A stretch of DNA of 64,000 nucleotides from Paenibacillus sp. SYP-B3998 (GTDB taxonomy: Bacteria > Bacillota > Bacilli > Paenibacillales > NBRC-103111): assembly GCF_010820665.1 (NCBI RefSeq), contig NZ_JAAIKC010000015.1:1-64000 (forward strand), given 5' to 3'. Below, piece after piece: positions 51,801 through 61,500 of the stretch (its first letter is position 1; every line of letters begins with the position of its first letter). Made by a program: the position numbers and the translations under genes. The notes under the pieces were generated by a model. It ran no database searches and was not told the DNA's origin. It saw only the letters and a list, made by a program, of their open reading frames with translations.

Positions 51801-53724
51801 GCTCAATAATTACACCCTTTGGATTTCCCGTTGTTCCCGACGTGTAGATCATATAGGCAGCATGCTCAGGACAAATCTCTAGGGTTGGCTCGACACTTTC
51901 CATGTCTTCAAACTCATTCTCTTCAGATAAGGTATGCTCCTCATCGAAGATTAACGTACGGTTGGCATATTCCGCTGGCGTTTCCTCCCCGCGATGCGTG
52001 AGCAGTAGCTTCGCCCCGCTGTCGGTCAGCATAAAGCGGATGCGTTCTGCGGGGTAGTCTGCGTCGATAGGCAGGTAGGCGCCCCCCGCTTTCCAAACGG
52101 CAATCACGCCGATCACCATATCGGAAGTGCGACCTGCCATGATGGCGACAATGTCGTCGTGACACGTCCCCTTGGCCCGCAATGCACGAGCCAATCGATT
52201 GGCTTGTGCATTAAGCTGACGATAGGTCAGCCGTTCTTTGCCACAAACGATTGCAATCCGATTCGGCGTCTTCGCCGCATGCTCCTCGAACAAATGAGGA
52301 ACTGTCTTCTGATCCCCGTACTCCCCATAGTTGGCTAAGACGGGGTTAGCATGTGAAATAGAATTGGAAAACAACTTTTCCGTTTCCCCTTCGGAAAGCA
52401 GGTCGATATCGTTTGGATTGATTTGTGGATTATTCAATACAGCATCGATCACTTTACTCAAGTGCCCCAGCATGCTGTTCATCCCGGTCTCGTCATATAC
52501 GTTCGCATTGTAGTGGAAACGGATGGACAATCGCTCTCCGGGTACGATCGTCACATTCAAGTCGTAATGCGACTGTTCACACACCGCAACATCGTCCACC
52601 AGCAGGGCATTCGATGAGTCGGGGGTAACGTCGGCTCCTGTTGGCAGCGGGTAGTTTTCAAACACAAACAGGTGATCGATCAGGTTGAGCTTGGCCTCCG
52701 TTCGCGCTTGAATTTCATACAGCGGATAGTAGCTGTGCGGCTCTGCTGCTAGCGCATTTTCCTGAACCGCCCGTGCCGTCTCCAGAAAGCCGCCCTCACG
52801 CTTGCCTATCCGTACCGGGATCGTATTGATGAACAGCCCCACCATCGTCTCGATGCCATCGAGTTGGGCAGGGCGACCCGACACGACCGCGCCAAACACC
52901 GCTTCGTCTTGTCCACTGTACCGCTGGAGAAGCGCGCCCCATGCGGTTTGCAGCAGCGTTGACACCGTCAACCGAGACGATTGCGCCAAGGCGTTTAACC
53001 GACTTGTCACCACTTCGTCTAACGTGAGCATCGCATGCTTTTGATGATACCCAGCTTCCGGACGACTGCGCCTCCACGGCAGCGGCAAGCTCCCTACGCA
53101 GCCATCCAGCTGTTGGCTCCAATATGCTTGTGCCTCCCCAAGGTCCCGACCCGTTAACCATCGGATATACTCGCCGTACGGCCGAACGCGAGGCAATGTG
53201 ACGCTCTGCCCTGATAGTCGTGAACGGTACGCCTCGAAAAATTCCTTCATCACAATCCCGATGCACCAACCGTCCATCAGAATATGGTGGTGACTCCATA
53301 TGCAAGTGTATCGCTGCTGGCCAGTGTGCAGCACCGCGACCCGTAACAGCATATCCTTACTCAGGTCAAACCCTCTCGCCCGATCATCTTGGCTGTAGGC
53401 ATTCACTCGAATGTTCATCTCGTTCTCGGATAGCCCTCGCAAATCCTCGAAGTTCACATCCGCCTCCCGCCGCTTTAGGACGACCTGCTGGGGTCGGGTC
53501 ATTTCGGCTACGTTCGCTAAGAAGATGGTGCGAAAAATATCATACCTGTCAATCAGCAGCTGCACACTCTCCCGGAACGCATCCTCGTCCAGACGTCCTT
53601 GCAGCTTGAACGTCGTTTGCTCGACGTAAGCGCGGGCTTCCCCATCGTATAACGTCTGGAACAACATGCCTTCCTGCATGTATGACAACGGGTAGATATC
53701 TTGAATTTCCGCTTTGCCCTTCAT
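45838..53724 (-). CDS. Final NRPS: C-A-PCP-C-A(methyltransferase)-PCP-TE
   Basis: Two modules and release, 2628 residues from ATG 53724 behind GAGGGGGAACAGGACG (55 bases after the upstream NRPS). C1 (about 1-440, [10 protein letters not shown] at 145) is of the type that accepts D-residue donors, as expected after an E domain. A1 (about 460-960) reads D-V-A-N-I-G-C-V-D-K, which I cannot assign. PCP1 FFEIGGHSLKA near 1020. C2 (HHIVADG near 1208) is the L-donor type. A2 reads D-I-V-Q-I-G-M-V-Y-K, close to glycine codes. Between a2 (KAGGCYVPIDP, about 1603) and a3 (FTSGSTGKPKG, about 1955) sits a methyltransferase (VLEIGCASG about 1733). PCP2 LGGNSLRV near 2340; TE GYSSGG near 2463, His in AGQHFNM. 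The gene ends the assembly line. Confidence 0.93.
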   Translation of the reverse strand: MKGKAEIQDIYPLSYMQEGMLFQTLYDGEARAYVEQTTFKLQGRLDEDAFRESVQLLIDRYDIFRTIFLANVAEMTRPQQVVLKRREADVNFEDLRGLSENEMNIRVNAYSQDDRARGFDLSKDMLLRVAVLHTGQQRYTCIWSHHHILMDGWCIGIVMKEFFEAYRSRLSGQSVTLPRVRPYGEYIRWLTGRDLGEAQAYWSQQLDGCVGSLPLPWRRSRPEAGYHQKHAMLTLDEVVTSRLNALAQSSRLTVSTLLQTAWGALLQRYSGQDEAVFGAVVSGRPAQLDGIETMVGLFINTIPVRIGKREGGFLETARAVQENALAAEPHSYYPLYEIQARTEAKLNLIDHLFVFENYPLPTGADVTPDSSNALLVDDVAVCEQSHYDLNVTIVPGERLSIRFHYNANVYDETGMNSMLGHLSKVIDAVLNNPQINPNDIDLLSEGETEKLFSNSISHANPVLANYGEYGDQKTVPHLFEEHAAKTPNRIAIVCGKERLTYRQLNAQANRLARALRAKGTCHDDIVAIMAGRTSDMVIGVIAVWKAGGAYLPIDADYPAERIRFMLTDSGAKLLLTHRGEETPAEYANRTLIFDEEHTLSEENEFEDMESVEPTLEICPEHAAYMIYTSGTTGNPKGVIIEHGSYAGMTEAWRTTYELDQAELTLLQIASFSFDVFAADVARALSNGGRLIIAPKEARTDAYDLCQLIERESVTFFNATPAVIVPLVRYAAEHGRELRSLRVLITGGDVCHSSDFEQILRTVGHFAQVFNCYGVTEACVDALLYEANSQWSSVIDTTPIGRPFPHVRTYIVHPGLGRLQPIGVPGELCIGGIGVGRGYWNRPELNEERFVPDPFVPGGRMYRTGDLARWLPCGNMEFIGRFDQQLKIRGYRIEPGEIEARLLQTHGVREAVVTARLVDGQNELWAYVTGDDHVTAASLRETLALSLPAHMIPSRFVRLDKLPLTHNGKVDRSRLFAEGIEIESGSGGEYVAPRNSVEAKLARLWQDVLVASRPIGIRESFFEIGGHSLKATTLSSRIHQAFGCQMPLRDIFQYVTIEQMAKRIAAGNTRNTSNTAALRSTEIRPDYPASYSQKRLYLLNQMDTSQHNYNIPYIFEIVGVVDFTAFEAAFREIMRRHDSLRTSFGIRDGEPVQIVHTHADLPLVYETGSPKALDMEALVQSFVRPFDLNQAPLFRIGLIRLEEARHLFLFDIHHIVADGTSVHLLIDEFSRLYRGESLPELTVQYKDYAVWQRQLAEGEAYCVQEEYWLNRFTIAPPVLNLPTDYPRPAVMRYEGAHFPFTVSSEVTEKLYRLVSETKSTLYMVLLSALSVLLHRLSGQEDIVIGSPSAGRRHTELEPIIGMFINTLALRTFPHKDKSFLAFLEETKGTTLQSLEHQDYPFEELVDKLRVDRSLNRNPVFDVLLALQNMDQRSLDLGDLYMSAYPYVHPTAKFDLSLYVTEVEGLLRCSFEYSTELYTETTVRRLAAHLDTLLRSIADDPKRSLSDLPILTGEDIERLLFVGEPKLEGSAEVRTIHEQFEAKADRHPDKTAIVYRGETNTYGQLEARANQIAAYLCQYMKGKRETPIGVWMHASPHSIAAMLGILKAGGCYVPIDPDMPKDRVGDMLRDAGIPLLISTRTHMKSLNNLQWECTDLQGFLCLDCDDPNEVEEDEKNALMDERLWELVRSEGTGDILGGGWVSSYTGQPFTRLEMDEYADNILHKLKPRLHAGTRVLEIGCASGISMYRIAPHVGFYCGTDLSEAMIKQNQSVCEVEGWNHIQLHCLPADRIDELEEGAFDVVILNSVIQYFHGHNYLRRVLRQITSKLRDQGVLFIGDVMDLEQKEALFASLRQHQSDHPEDSTKTDFSSEWFVAKPFFEDLALDLPGMTVVSFSAKIATVENELTKFRYDVMLEVNKLEGVAPRNIGRRKFQHGARVLNACSETRIGLMPQLSDQLAYIIFTSGSTGKPKGVMIEHRSILNLNRSMCEIAGFSEHESVLCVTKICFDIHIVETLLPLMNGLRVIIADEDEQRDPKLLNRLLLRHPADVVQTTPSRMKLLLGDPQSLEGLRGARQVILGGEALSPALLEQLGHSTGADIYNMYGPTETAVYSTMQRLNGQNRISIGIPIAGTRVRIVDEELRLLPQGVVGELCIGGPGLARGYLGQPELTAARFVPDPYQPGERLYRTGDLARWLPDGTIDYLGRADHQVKLRGYRIELQEIEHQLLQVHGVKAAAVLLIGQSAEDGELSVYFTCDSPLASADIRTSLARKLPDYMIPSRYTQLDQMPLNANGKVDRRRLAATGDGSRAVRAYVPPQNWMEEQLVNIWKDVLGVDRVGITDRFFELGGNSLRVLETINRIHQQLHVEVTMRAMFEHPTVRQLAERVTLTGNGQSLMLLSPNKGSSGVTVICFPPIAGFSLLFKELADQLSLFGSFYGFDFIEEEDRIDRYVSELKTISGSDPLVFLGYSSGGNLAFETAQAAERQGIVIADIVMVDAWRKDQSGQQTLEEIEQQIKESITEYYALISDNEKLIDKAVRKRRIYQLYFNEMINTGQVQANIHMIHSETVIEDLEEKGIMLWQQATRGSYHSYQGAGQHFNMLSPEHLPKNVAVVSHILVNASDSVTLLSRA
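47880..48800 (-). other. Methyltransferase domain inserted in the last adenylation domain
   Basis: About 300 residues with SAM motif I VLEIGCASGISMYRI, motif II CGTDLSEAMI, and the NRPS-type FDVVILNSVIQYFHGHNYL. It starts with GGGWVSSYTGQPF and interrupts the A domain after a2; the a8-a9 region, the usual site of N-methyltransferases, is uninterrupted. Confidence 0.8.
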
Positions 53725-53779
53725 CGTCCTGTTCCCCCTCAATTTCCATCGTTCGTTGCTCGAGTAGTCTTGTCTGCAT

Positions 53780-56700
53780 CTATAGAGAGCTGATCATAGA
53801 ACGAATGTCATCCAATGCGTTTGACGTCAATTCCCTGCTGGTGAAATCGGATGCCGTTTGTTCCGGCTTGCCCTTGCGAAGGCAATGATCGATGACCCTC
53901 TGCAAATGGGTGCGGATCGATTCAGCGAAATTGCGCATCGTTTGTTCGCGATAATGGCGCCGATTGTAGTTCACAGTTAAGGAAAATCGCCCCTGAACGA
54001 CCATACAAGTAATTTCGAGTGTGTGCAGCCGCTGATTGTCCTTGCTCGTATCGTATGCCCCGTGAAGCGGCGAAATCGAAAATAGTTCGTTATCCGCCTC
54101 ACGGTCGAACTGTCCGAGGTAATTGAAGGCAATGTCCGCATGTGCCCCTGACGGCTTGCCCTGGCCGCTTTTTTGCCGCTGCGCCAAGTACCTTATGATG
54201 CCGTAGCCAGCCCCTTTATCAGGCACACGTCTTAGTTCCTCTTTCACTGTCTTGATGTCTCCAGCCAGCGTTAGCGCTTCGTTGTTATCTTCGATTTGCG
54301 CGCAGGATGCCGATTCGTTATGCGCGAACGCCCTATTTTCAGCCGATATCCCAGCCCTTTGCAAGGCGGAGCCCGTCGAATTCAGGTCTAGGAGTACAGG
54401 GTAAAGCGTTGTAAACCAACCAACCGTCCTCGTAGCATCCGCTCCTTCCGGCAGCGTGTCCCGGCCATGCCCTTCCAGCTCCAGCCTCATCCGTCCGCTT
54501 CCGGTCCAAGCGCGCACCGCCAGCGCCAACGCCGTGAGCAATAACTCCGTTGTCTCCGTATAGTAGGCCTTGTTTGCTTCTCGCAGTAATTGCTCCGTCT
54601 CAGCTTCATTCAGCGTCACGCCAACTGTCTCTCCGTCCAATTGACGGCCGTTTCTTTCACTGCTCTCGCTCGTCGCTGCTTCCGTCTCCACAAAATCTTT
54701 GGGAAGCTCAGACACTTCCGCTTCCACTACTCGCTGCCAGTACTGTTGCTCCTCCTTGGGCCTCGGCCTCTGTGCCACTTCTGCTAGCCGCAGCGCGCAT
54801 TCCCGGTACGATGTGGTTTTGGCGGGTAGTTCCGGCTCTGATGGATCGTTCTCTACTGCCAGACCTCCATGAGCCAATCGCAAAGCATCTGCGCTTCCTC
54901 GCTCTTCCAACTGCGTATAGACAGATTGGAAGTCCTCCAGCATGATTCGCCAAGATACCCCGTCAATCACCAGATGGTGCACAGCGATCAGCAAGTGATC
55001 CCCCTCCGACGTGTGGAACAAACCGAGCTGCAAAAGCGGACCCTCCTCTAGCCGCATAGAGCCTTGAATCCGCTGCTCTGCTTCGCGAATACGAGCGTCC
55101 GAATCCATGTGCAGCTTGAAATCATGCACCTCCAGCCCGAAGGTTTCGCCTTCCGTCAGCCCTCGATTCCGTTGGCTCCATCGCCCGCCTTCCTCACGAA
55201 ATACAAGCCGCAGGACATCGTGATGCCAGGTCAACCGTCGGAATGTCTCCCGCACGTTCGCCTCGTGAAACCCGCTGCGCCGATATAGCATGATCGATTG
55301 GTTGAAGTGACCCGCTTCTGTCAGCCCTCGTTCGAAGAACCATGCCTGAATCGGTGTAATTGGCGCTTCTCCCTCTACTGGCCCTTGCTCCACCGTAAAC
55401 TCGCGATGCTTCAAAACCTCCGCCAACGCTTCGACGGTCGGATGCAGGAACAGCTCTTTTAGTTCCAACCCATAGCCGATCTTATGCAGCCGTGACGATG
55501 CTTGCATGGCCTTAATCGAATCCCCGCCCAAGTCGAAGAAGCTGTCAAGGACGCCCACGCGTGGTACCCCGAGTACGTCCTCCCAGATGGCAGCGAGCAG
55601 TCGTTCGCGCTCCGTCCGCGGCGCGACGTAATCAACGCCAAGCGCCGCAGAACCGTCTGGCTTCGGCAGCGCCTGCCTGTCGAGCTTACCGCTCGGCGTC
55701 AGGGGCAGCATCGCCAGCTGCATGAAGTGCGCCGGGATCATATAGCTCGGCAGCGTCACAGCAAGCGCTGCACGCAAGCCACTAACGGTAAGCGTCTTAC
55801 TAGCGGTGATGTACGCACAAAGCTGCGCATTGCCTGCCGCGTCTTCCTGTACGACGACGACCGTCTCGTTGACAGAAGGTACGCGCCGCAGCTCGGCTTC
55901 GATCTCGCCTAGCTCAATCCGGTAGCCACGAATTTTCACCTGATGGTCGATTCTTCCCGTGTAAGCAAGCTGTCCATCCGGCAGCCAGCGGGCGAGATCG
56001 CCCGTTCGGTACATCCGCTCTCCCGGCGCGAACGGGTCCTCAACAAACCTCTCCGCCGTCAGATCTGGTTGATTCAAGTACCCGCGTGCCAACCCTGCTC
56101 CCGCAATACAAAGCTCTCCTACCACCCCAACGGGCTGAAGCCGCTCTTGTAGACTAAGCACGTACACCCTCGTATTCGCGATGGGCCGACCGATAGCGAC
56201 TTCATGCTGCCTTTCCAGATGCCGGCATATCGTTGTGGCTACGCTGTTCTCGGTCGGGCCATACTCATTAATCAGCTCCGTCTGCGGATACATGCGGCGG
56301 CTAAGTTCCACCAGCGTTTCCGGCACAGGCTCACCCGCCAGCGTCACCGATCGCAGCGAAGACAACGATTTTGTTTCCGTTTCTGCTATTTCGAGCAGCG
56401 CGCGGTACATGGACGGTACGAGAAGCAGTCGCGTAACCCCGCACTCGCTGGCAATCCGAACAATGGCCTTAGCGTCGACCGCTTCGTCTTCCGTCGCCAT
56501 GACGACCGGACTGCCTGACAGCAGCGGCGTAAACAAACTCGTTAGGAATCCGTCGAAAATAAAGGAAAATAATTGCAGACTGCGATCCTGCGCCGTGAAT
56601 CTGTACGCCTCCTGCCGCCAATGCAGCGTATTGGCAATGCTCCGATGCTCGATCATTACACCCTTAGGTCTTCCGGTCGAACCAGATGTATAGATGACGT

Positions 56701-58549
56701 AAGCGGGACGTTCTGCCGCATTTTCATTACTTTCCGTTACCGCTGCTGGATTGTTCCAATCAACGGCATCAACTGGATGCAAGGGATCGCTCAAGCTAAT
56801 CACCACACGGGCGAAATCCGTATGTGCATCCGTCCTGTGTTCCACCAACAGCGTTTCGACACCGCTGTCTTCTAGCATGAATCGTATGCGGGCCTCAGGA
56901 TATCTGGGATCAAGCGGAAGGTAGGCTCCGCCTGCTTTCCAGATAGCCAGAATGGCTGCAACCATATCCGGCGAACGGTTTGCCATCAGTCCCACGATGC
57001 TTCCCGCTGTCACACCGCTGGCTCGCAGCGAGCCAGCCAGTCGGTTCGTCCGTTCCTGCAGCTCGCTGTAACTCATTTCGACGTTCCCGAATATGAGTGC
57101 AACCTGATTAGGCGTCTTGGCAGCCTGTTCTTCGAACATCGCATGCAACGTCATATGCTTAAGGTAGTCCCTTCGCGTATCGTTAAATTCATGCAACAAC
57201 TGCTGCTGCTCCACATCCGTTACGATATCAATGCCATCAGGTTCGATTGTCGGACAGTCTAGAACGGCATTGAGTACCTGCCGCAAATGTGCCGTCATCC
57301 TGTGGATACCATCGCTATCGTACACATTTGCATTGTAGTCAAACGTTATTCGCAGCTCCGCTCCCGGCACGATCAGCACGTTCAGGTCATAATGCGTTTG
57401 TGACCGAACCGACATCTCTGAAAACTGCAAGCCGCTGCTGTCGGAAACACCTTGAATTTGCTTGGGCAGCGGGTAATTTTCGAACACGAATATATGATCA
57501 ATAAGATTATGCTTCGACGCCGTCCGCTTCTGAATTTCGTATAGCGGATAGTAGCTATGCGGCTCCACCGCTAGTGCAGCTTCCTGCACCGCTTCAGCCA
57601 TCGCCATAAATCCGCCCTCGCACTTGCCTATCCGTACTGGTAGCGTATTAATGAACAACCCCACCATCGTACCGCTGCCTTCGAGCTCGGCTGGACGACC
57701 TGACACGACCACGCCGAATACCGCCTCATCCAGTCTGCTGTAACGCTGGAGCAACAAGCCCCATGCGGTTTGCAGCAAGGTCGATACCGTCACGCGGGAC
57801 GATTGTCCCAACGCGTTCAGCTTCCTTGTCATAGCTTCATCCAGCAGTAGGTTCGCTTGCTCCTGGCGGTATCCCGCCTCCGGAAGACGGCGCCGCCACG
57901 GCAGTGCCGCTGCTCCAGCGCACCCTTCCAGCTGTCGATCCCAATACGCCGCCGCTTCGTCGCGGTTGCGTCCCATCAACCAGCGGATATACTCGCTGTA
58001 CGGACGAATACGAGGAAGAAGGGCAACCTGCTGCCTGGCCTGCAGCAAGCGGTACGTCTCGATAAACTCCTTCATCACAATCCCAATACACCAGCCATCC
58101 ATCAAAATATGATGATGACTCCATACACAGGTATAACGCTGCTCGCCAGTACGTAGCACCGCAATTCGCAGCAGCATATCCTTACTCAGATCAAACCCTG
58201 TTGCTCGATCCTCGTTACGATATGCTTCCACCCGATCACTTAACTCGCCCGCGGACAGTCCCCGCATGTCATCGAATCGCACGTCCGCCTCGCGCCGCTT
58301 CAACACGACCTGCCGTGGTCTGGATTGCTCCCCCACCTGCTGATAAATAAAAATCGTGCGAAAAATATCGTATCGATCAACTATAAGCTGCAAACTTCGC
58401 CGAAACGCATCCTCGTTCACGCGACCTTCTAGCGAAAACGTCGTTTGTTCAACGTAAACGGAAGATGCCGGATCAAACAGCGCTTGAAACAAAATGCCCT
58501 CCTGCATAAATGACAGCGGATATATATTTTGAATATTAGATAAATCCAT
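53780..58549 (-). CDS. NRPS module: C-A(Tyr)-PCP-E
   Basis: One module, 1589 residues; ATG behind GGAGGTGAAAACGGG, 19 bases after the upstream NRPS. C domain (about 1-440, HHHILMDGW at about 148) is closely similar to C1 of the next protein and is the D-donor type. A domain (about 465-960; [10 protein letters not shown] about 620): hand-read code D-G-T-L-T-A-E-V-A-K, matching the known tyrosine code DGTITAEVAK with one conservative change. [15 protein letters not shown] near 1005, with the GGDSI form of PCPs that precede E domains. E domain (about 1050-1560; [10 protein letters not shown] near 1192, NYLGQFDRE), so D-Tyr is expected. Codon use and phrase similarity suggest recent module duplication with the next NRPS. 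Confidence 0.93.
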   Translation of the reverse strand: MDLSNIQNIYPLSFMQEGILFQALFDPASSVYVEQTTFSLEGRVNEDAFRRSLQLIVDRYDIFRTIFIYQQVGEQSRPRQVVLKRREADVRFDDMRGLSAGELSDRVEAYRNEDRATGFDLSKDMLLRIAVLRTGEQRYTCVWSHHHILMDGWCIGIVMKEFIETYRLLQARQQVALLPRIRPYSEYIRWLMGRNRDEAAAYWDRQLEGCAGAAALPWRRRLPEAGYRQEQANLLLDEAMTRKLNALGQSSRVTVSTLLQTAWGLLLQRYSRLDEAVFGVVVSGRPAELEGSGTMVGLFINTLPVRIGKCEGGFMAMAEAVQEAALAVEPHSYYPLYEIQKRTASKHNLIDHIFVFENYPLPKQIQGVSDSSGLQFSEMSVRSQTHYDLNVLIVPGAELRITFDYNANVYDSDGIHRMTAHLRQVLNAVLDCPTIEPDGIDIVTDVEQQQLLHEFNDTRRDYLKHMTLHAMFEEQAAKTPNQVALIFGNVEMSYSELQERTNRLAGSLRASGVTAGSIVGLMANRSPDMVAAILAIWKAGGAYLPLDPRYPEARIRFMLEDSGVETLLVEHRTDAHTDFARVVISLSDPLHPVDAVDWNNPAAVTESNENAAERPAYVIYTSGSTGRPKGVMIEHRSIANTLHWRQEAYRFTAQDRSLQLFSFIFDGFLTSLFTPLLSGSPVVMATEDEAVDAKAIVRIASECGVTRLLLVPSMYRALLEIAETETKSLSSLRSVTLAGEPVPETLVELSRRMYPQTELINEYGPTENSVATTICRHLERQHEVAIGRPIANTRVYVLSLQERLQPVGVVGELCIAGAGLARGYLNQPDLTAERFVEDPFAPGERMYRTGDLARWLPDGQLAYTGRIDHQVKIRGYRIELGEIEAELRRVPSVNETVVVVQEDAAGNAQLCAYITASKTLTVSGLRAALAVTLPSYMIPAHFMQLAMLPLTPSGKLDRQALPKPDGSAALGVDYVAPRTERERLLAAIWEDVLGVPRVGVLDSFFDLGGDSIKAMQASSRLHKIGYGLELKELFLHPTVEALAEVLKHREFTVEQGPVEGEAPITPIQAWFFERGLTEAGHFNQSIMLYRRSGFHEANVRETFRRLTWHHDVLRLVFREEGGRWSQRNRGLTEGETFGLEVHDFKLHMDSDARIREAEQRIQGSMRLEEGPLLQLGLFHTSEGDHLLIAVHHLVIDGVSWRIMLEDFQSVYTQLEERGSADALRLAHGGLAVENDPSEPELPAKTTSYRECALRLAEVAQRPRPKEEQQYWQRVVEAEVSELPKDFVETEAATSESSERNGRQLDGETVGVTLNEAETEQLLREANKAYYTETTELLLTALALAVRAWTGSGRMRLELEGHGRDTLPEGADATRTVGWFTTLYPVLLDLNSTGSALQRAGISAENRAFAHNESASCAQIEDNNEALTLAGDIKTVKEELRRVPDKGAGYGIIRYLAQRQKSGQGKPSGAHADIAFNYLGQFDREADNELFSISPLHGAYDTSKDNQRLHTLEITCMVVQGRFSLTVNYNRRHYREQTMRNFAESIRTHLQRVIDHCLRKGKPEQTASDFTSRELTSNALDDIRSMISSL

Positions 58550-58568
58550 CCCGTTTTCACCTCCACAG

Positions 58569-61500
58569 TTATAGGCCGTTGACGAGGGCGGCGATTTCTT
58601 TCAGCGCTTCCCCCGTTAATTCGTTGTCGTCAAAATCGCTGAGCGTCACCTCGGACTCCTTCTTGCTCACGCAGTGCGCGATGACATTCAACAAATGTTG
58701 CTTATAGGATTCGATAAATTGAAGCATTGTAGCTTCCCTATAAGCTAATCCGTTGTAATGAACACTGCATAGGAGACGGCCGTCCTTAATCAGCGCAGTC
58801 ATATCGAGCTGATGCGCCCGCTCCGACCGACTGCTGATCGGCGACGCTGGTTGCAAGGCAGAAACGGCGAATACATCGTTCTTCGTTTCGCGATCCCATT
58901 GTCCAAGATAATTAAAGCTAATCTCCGGTCTAATTTCAGAAACCCGCCGATTTTCCTTCGCCAAATAGGCAAGAACTCCGTACCCAACTCCCTTTTCCGG
59001 CAGACGCCGCAGCTGATCTTTGACAGATTTGATGTGATAAGATATCTGTCCCACGTCCGCAGGCTCCACCTCCAATAAAACGGGAACGAGCGATGTAAAC
59101 CAGCCGATTGTTCGCGACACGTTCACCCCTTGCAGCACATCTTCCCGGCCGTGCCCTTCGAGATTGACCCACATGCGTTCCTCGCCGCCCCATTGACGCA
59201 TTGCCATCGTTAGAGCGACGAGCAGCAGATCGTTGATTTCCGTGCCATAGGCTCGGTGTACTTCACGTAAAAGTTGCTCAGTTTCGAGCTGCGGAATTTC
59301 GATATGCAGCGAAAGGGCATCTCCCGTAGCGTTGTTTGCTGTGGCTACATCCCTAGGCAATGGCTGTACCGGTTCAAGGGATAACTTTTGCCAAAAAGGA
59401 AGCTCCTTTCGCATTTCGTAGCTGTCTGCGTAGACAGCCAATTTCTCGGCGTATTCCCGATAAGAGGTTGTTTTGGGCGGAAAGCTCAACGTAGCTTCCT
59501 TTCTTTCGAGCGGAAGGCTCTTACGGTTGGGGGCAAGGTCGAGATCAACGTCAAGGTCAAGATCAAGGTCAAGCTTGGGTTCAAGGTCAAGGGCAAGCTC
59601 GATACCCAGATCCCGCTCTTGTCGCTCCTGAACTTGCAGCCACTGCCGATAACCTGAAGCGAAATCCTCAAGTAAAATTCGCCACGACACCCCGTCCATC
59701 ACCAAATGGTGGATGACGATCAGCAAATGGTCGCCGTCCTTCGCTCGAAACAGCCCGAGCTTAACCAACGGCCCGTTCTCCAAATCGATGCCGCTTTGCA
59801 AGCGAAGCTCGATCGCCCGTATAGAAGCTTGCGGGTCGCTTACGTCCGTCACATCAAAGACTTCCAGCTTCCAAGCAAAATCGCTACTACTGACATGATA
59901 GGGAACGCGGTGTCCTTCCTGTAACGGAAAAACAATACGCAGCGCGTCGTGATGACTGAGCAATGCGCGGAATACCTTTTCTACCGCTTCTGGCTCGAAC
60001 CGTTCCTGACGGAAGAGCATGACCGATTGGTTATAGTGATGCTCGTCGGTTACATGTTGATTCAAGAACCAGCGCTGAACAGGCGTCATAGGCAGATCGC
60101 CTTCTACCTCGTTCTGTTCAGCCCCCGAGGCATGTCGTTCCAGCAGACTGGCGAGCTCCCCCACGGTAGGATGCCGGAAAACGTCTTTTAGCGCGACAGT
60201 AAGCCCGTGAGGATAAAGCTGTGATGCAACCTGCAGCGCTTTGATCGAATCGCCCCCTAGCTCGAAGAAATGATCCTCGATACCAATGGGATTGATGCCG
60301 AGCACATCCTCCCAGATGGAGGCTAGCAGCTGTTCCGTCTCATTGCGTGGAGGCGTTTTGGTCTGTTCCTCCCAGCCCGCAGCCGGAAGAGGTGCAGGAA
60401 GCGCTTTGCGATCCAGCTTCCCGCTGGCCGTTAGTGGCATACGTGCCAGAGCGATGAACAGCCCCGGAATCATGTACCCTGGAAGCTGATCTCCCAGCGC
60501 CAGCCGCAAGGACTGCATTTCCTTCTCGGGCGCAACCACGTAAGCGCACAGATCTAGCAGTCCGTTCATTCCGATACGGGTGACAACCGCCGCTTCGTCC
60601 ACGCCTGGAAGACTCAATAGCGCAGCTTCAATTTCGCCGAGCTCAATGCGGTAACCGCGAATTTTCACCTGATGGTCCAGTCGACCCAAATATTCGATGC
60701 GACCATCCGGTAGCCAACGAGCTAAGTCGCCCGTTTTGTACATCCGCTCACCCGGAAGAAACGGATGAGGCACGAATTTTTCGACAGTCGTTTCGGGCCT
60801 ATTCAGGTATCCCCTTGCCAAGCCGACACCAGAGATACCAAGTTCACCGGGGACGCCAATCGGACATATATGTCCGAAACGATCAAGCACAATCAATGAC
60901 GTATTTGCAATTGGTTTGCCGATCGGCACAGAGCCGCCCGATGCGTCGTTATCTCGGTCGTCGCATTCGTGGAAAGAAACGTCTACGGTTGCCTCAGTCG
61001 GTCCGTACAAATTAACGAGTACAACATGTGACGGCATGAGCGAACGGAAAAGCTTAACGTGCTGTCTTTGTAAAGCTTCTCCGCTCGTAAAAACGCGGCG
61101 AAGGCTAGACAACTTCCCACGCAGCGACGGCTGCGCCCGCAACGTTTCCAAAAACGCTTGCAGCATGGAAGGCACAAAATGCAGTGTAGTAACGCCCGCT
61201 GCTTCTATGGCAGCAGCAATCGCAGCAGGCTCTTTCTCGTCTCCAGGGGGAAGCAGACATACCCGGGCTCCCGCCAGCATCCACCAGAATAGCTCCCATA
61301 CCGATACGTCGAAGCTAAACGTCGTTTTTTGCAAGATGACATCGGCTTCTGTCAAAGGATATTGCCGCTGCATCCACATCAGCCGATTCACAACCGAGCG
61401 GTGCTCGATCATGACTCCCTTCGGCATGCCTGTTGATCCTGACGTATAGATGACGTAAGCAAGCGTTGAGGAATCGAATGACTCCTCTACAAACGAACGG

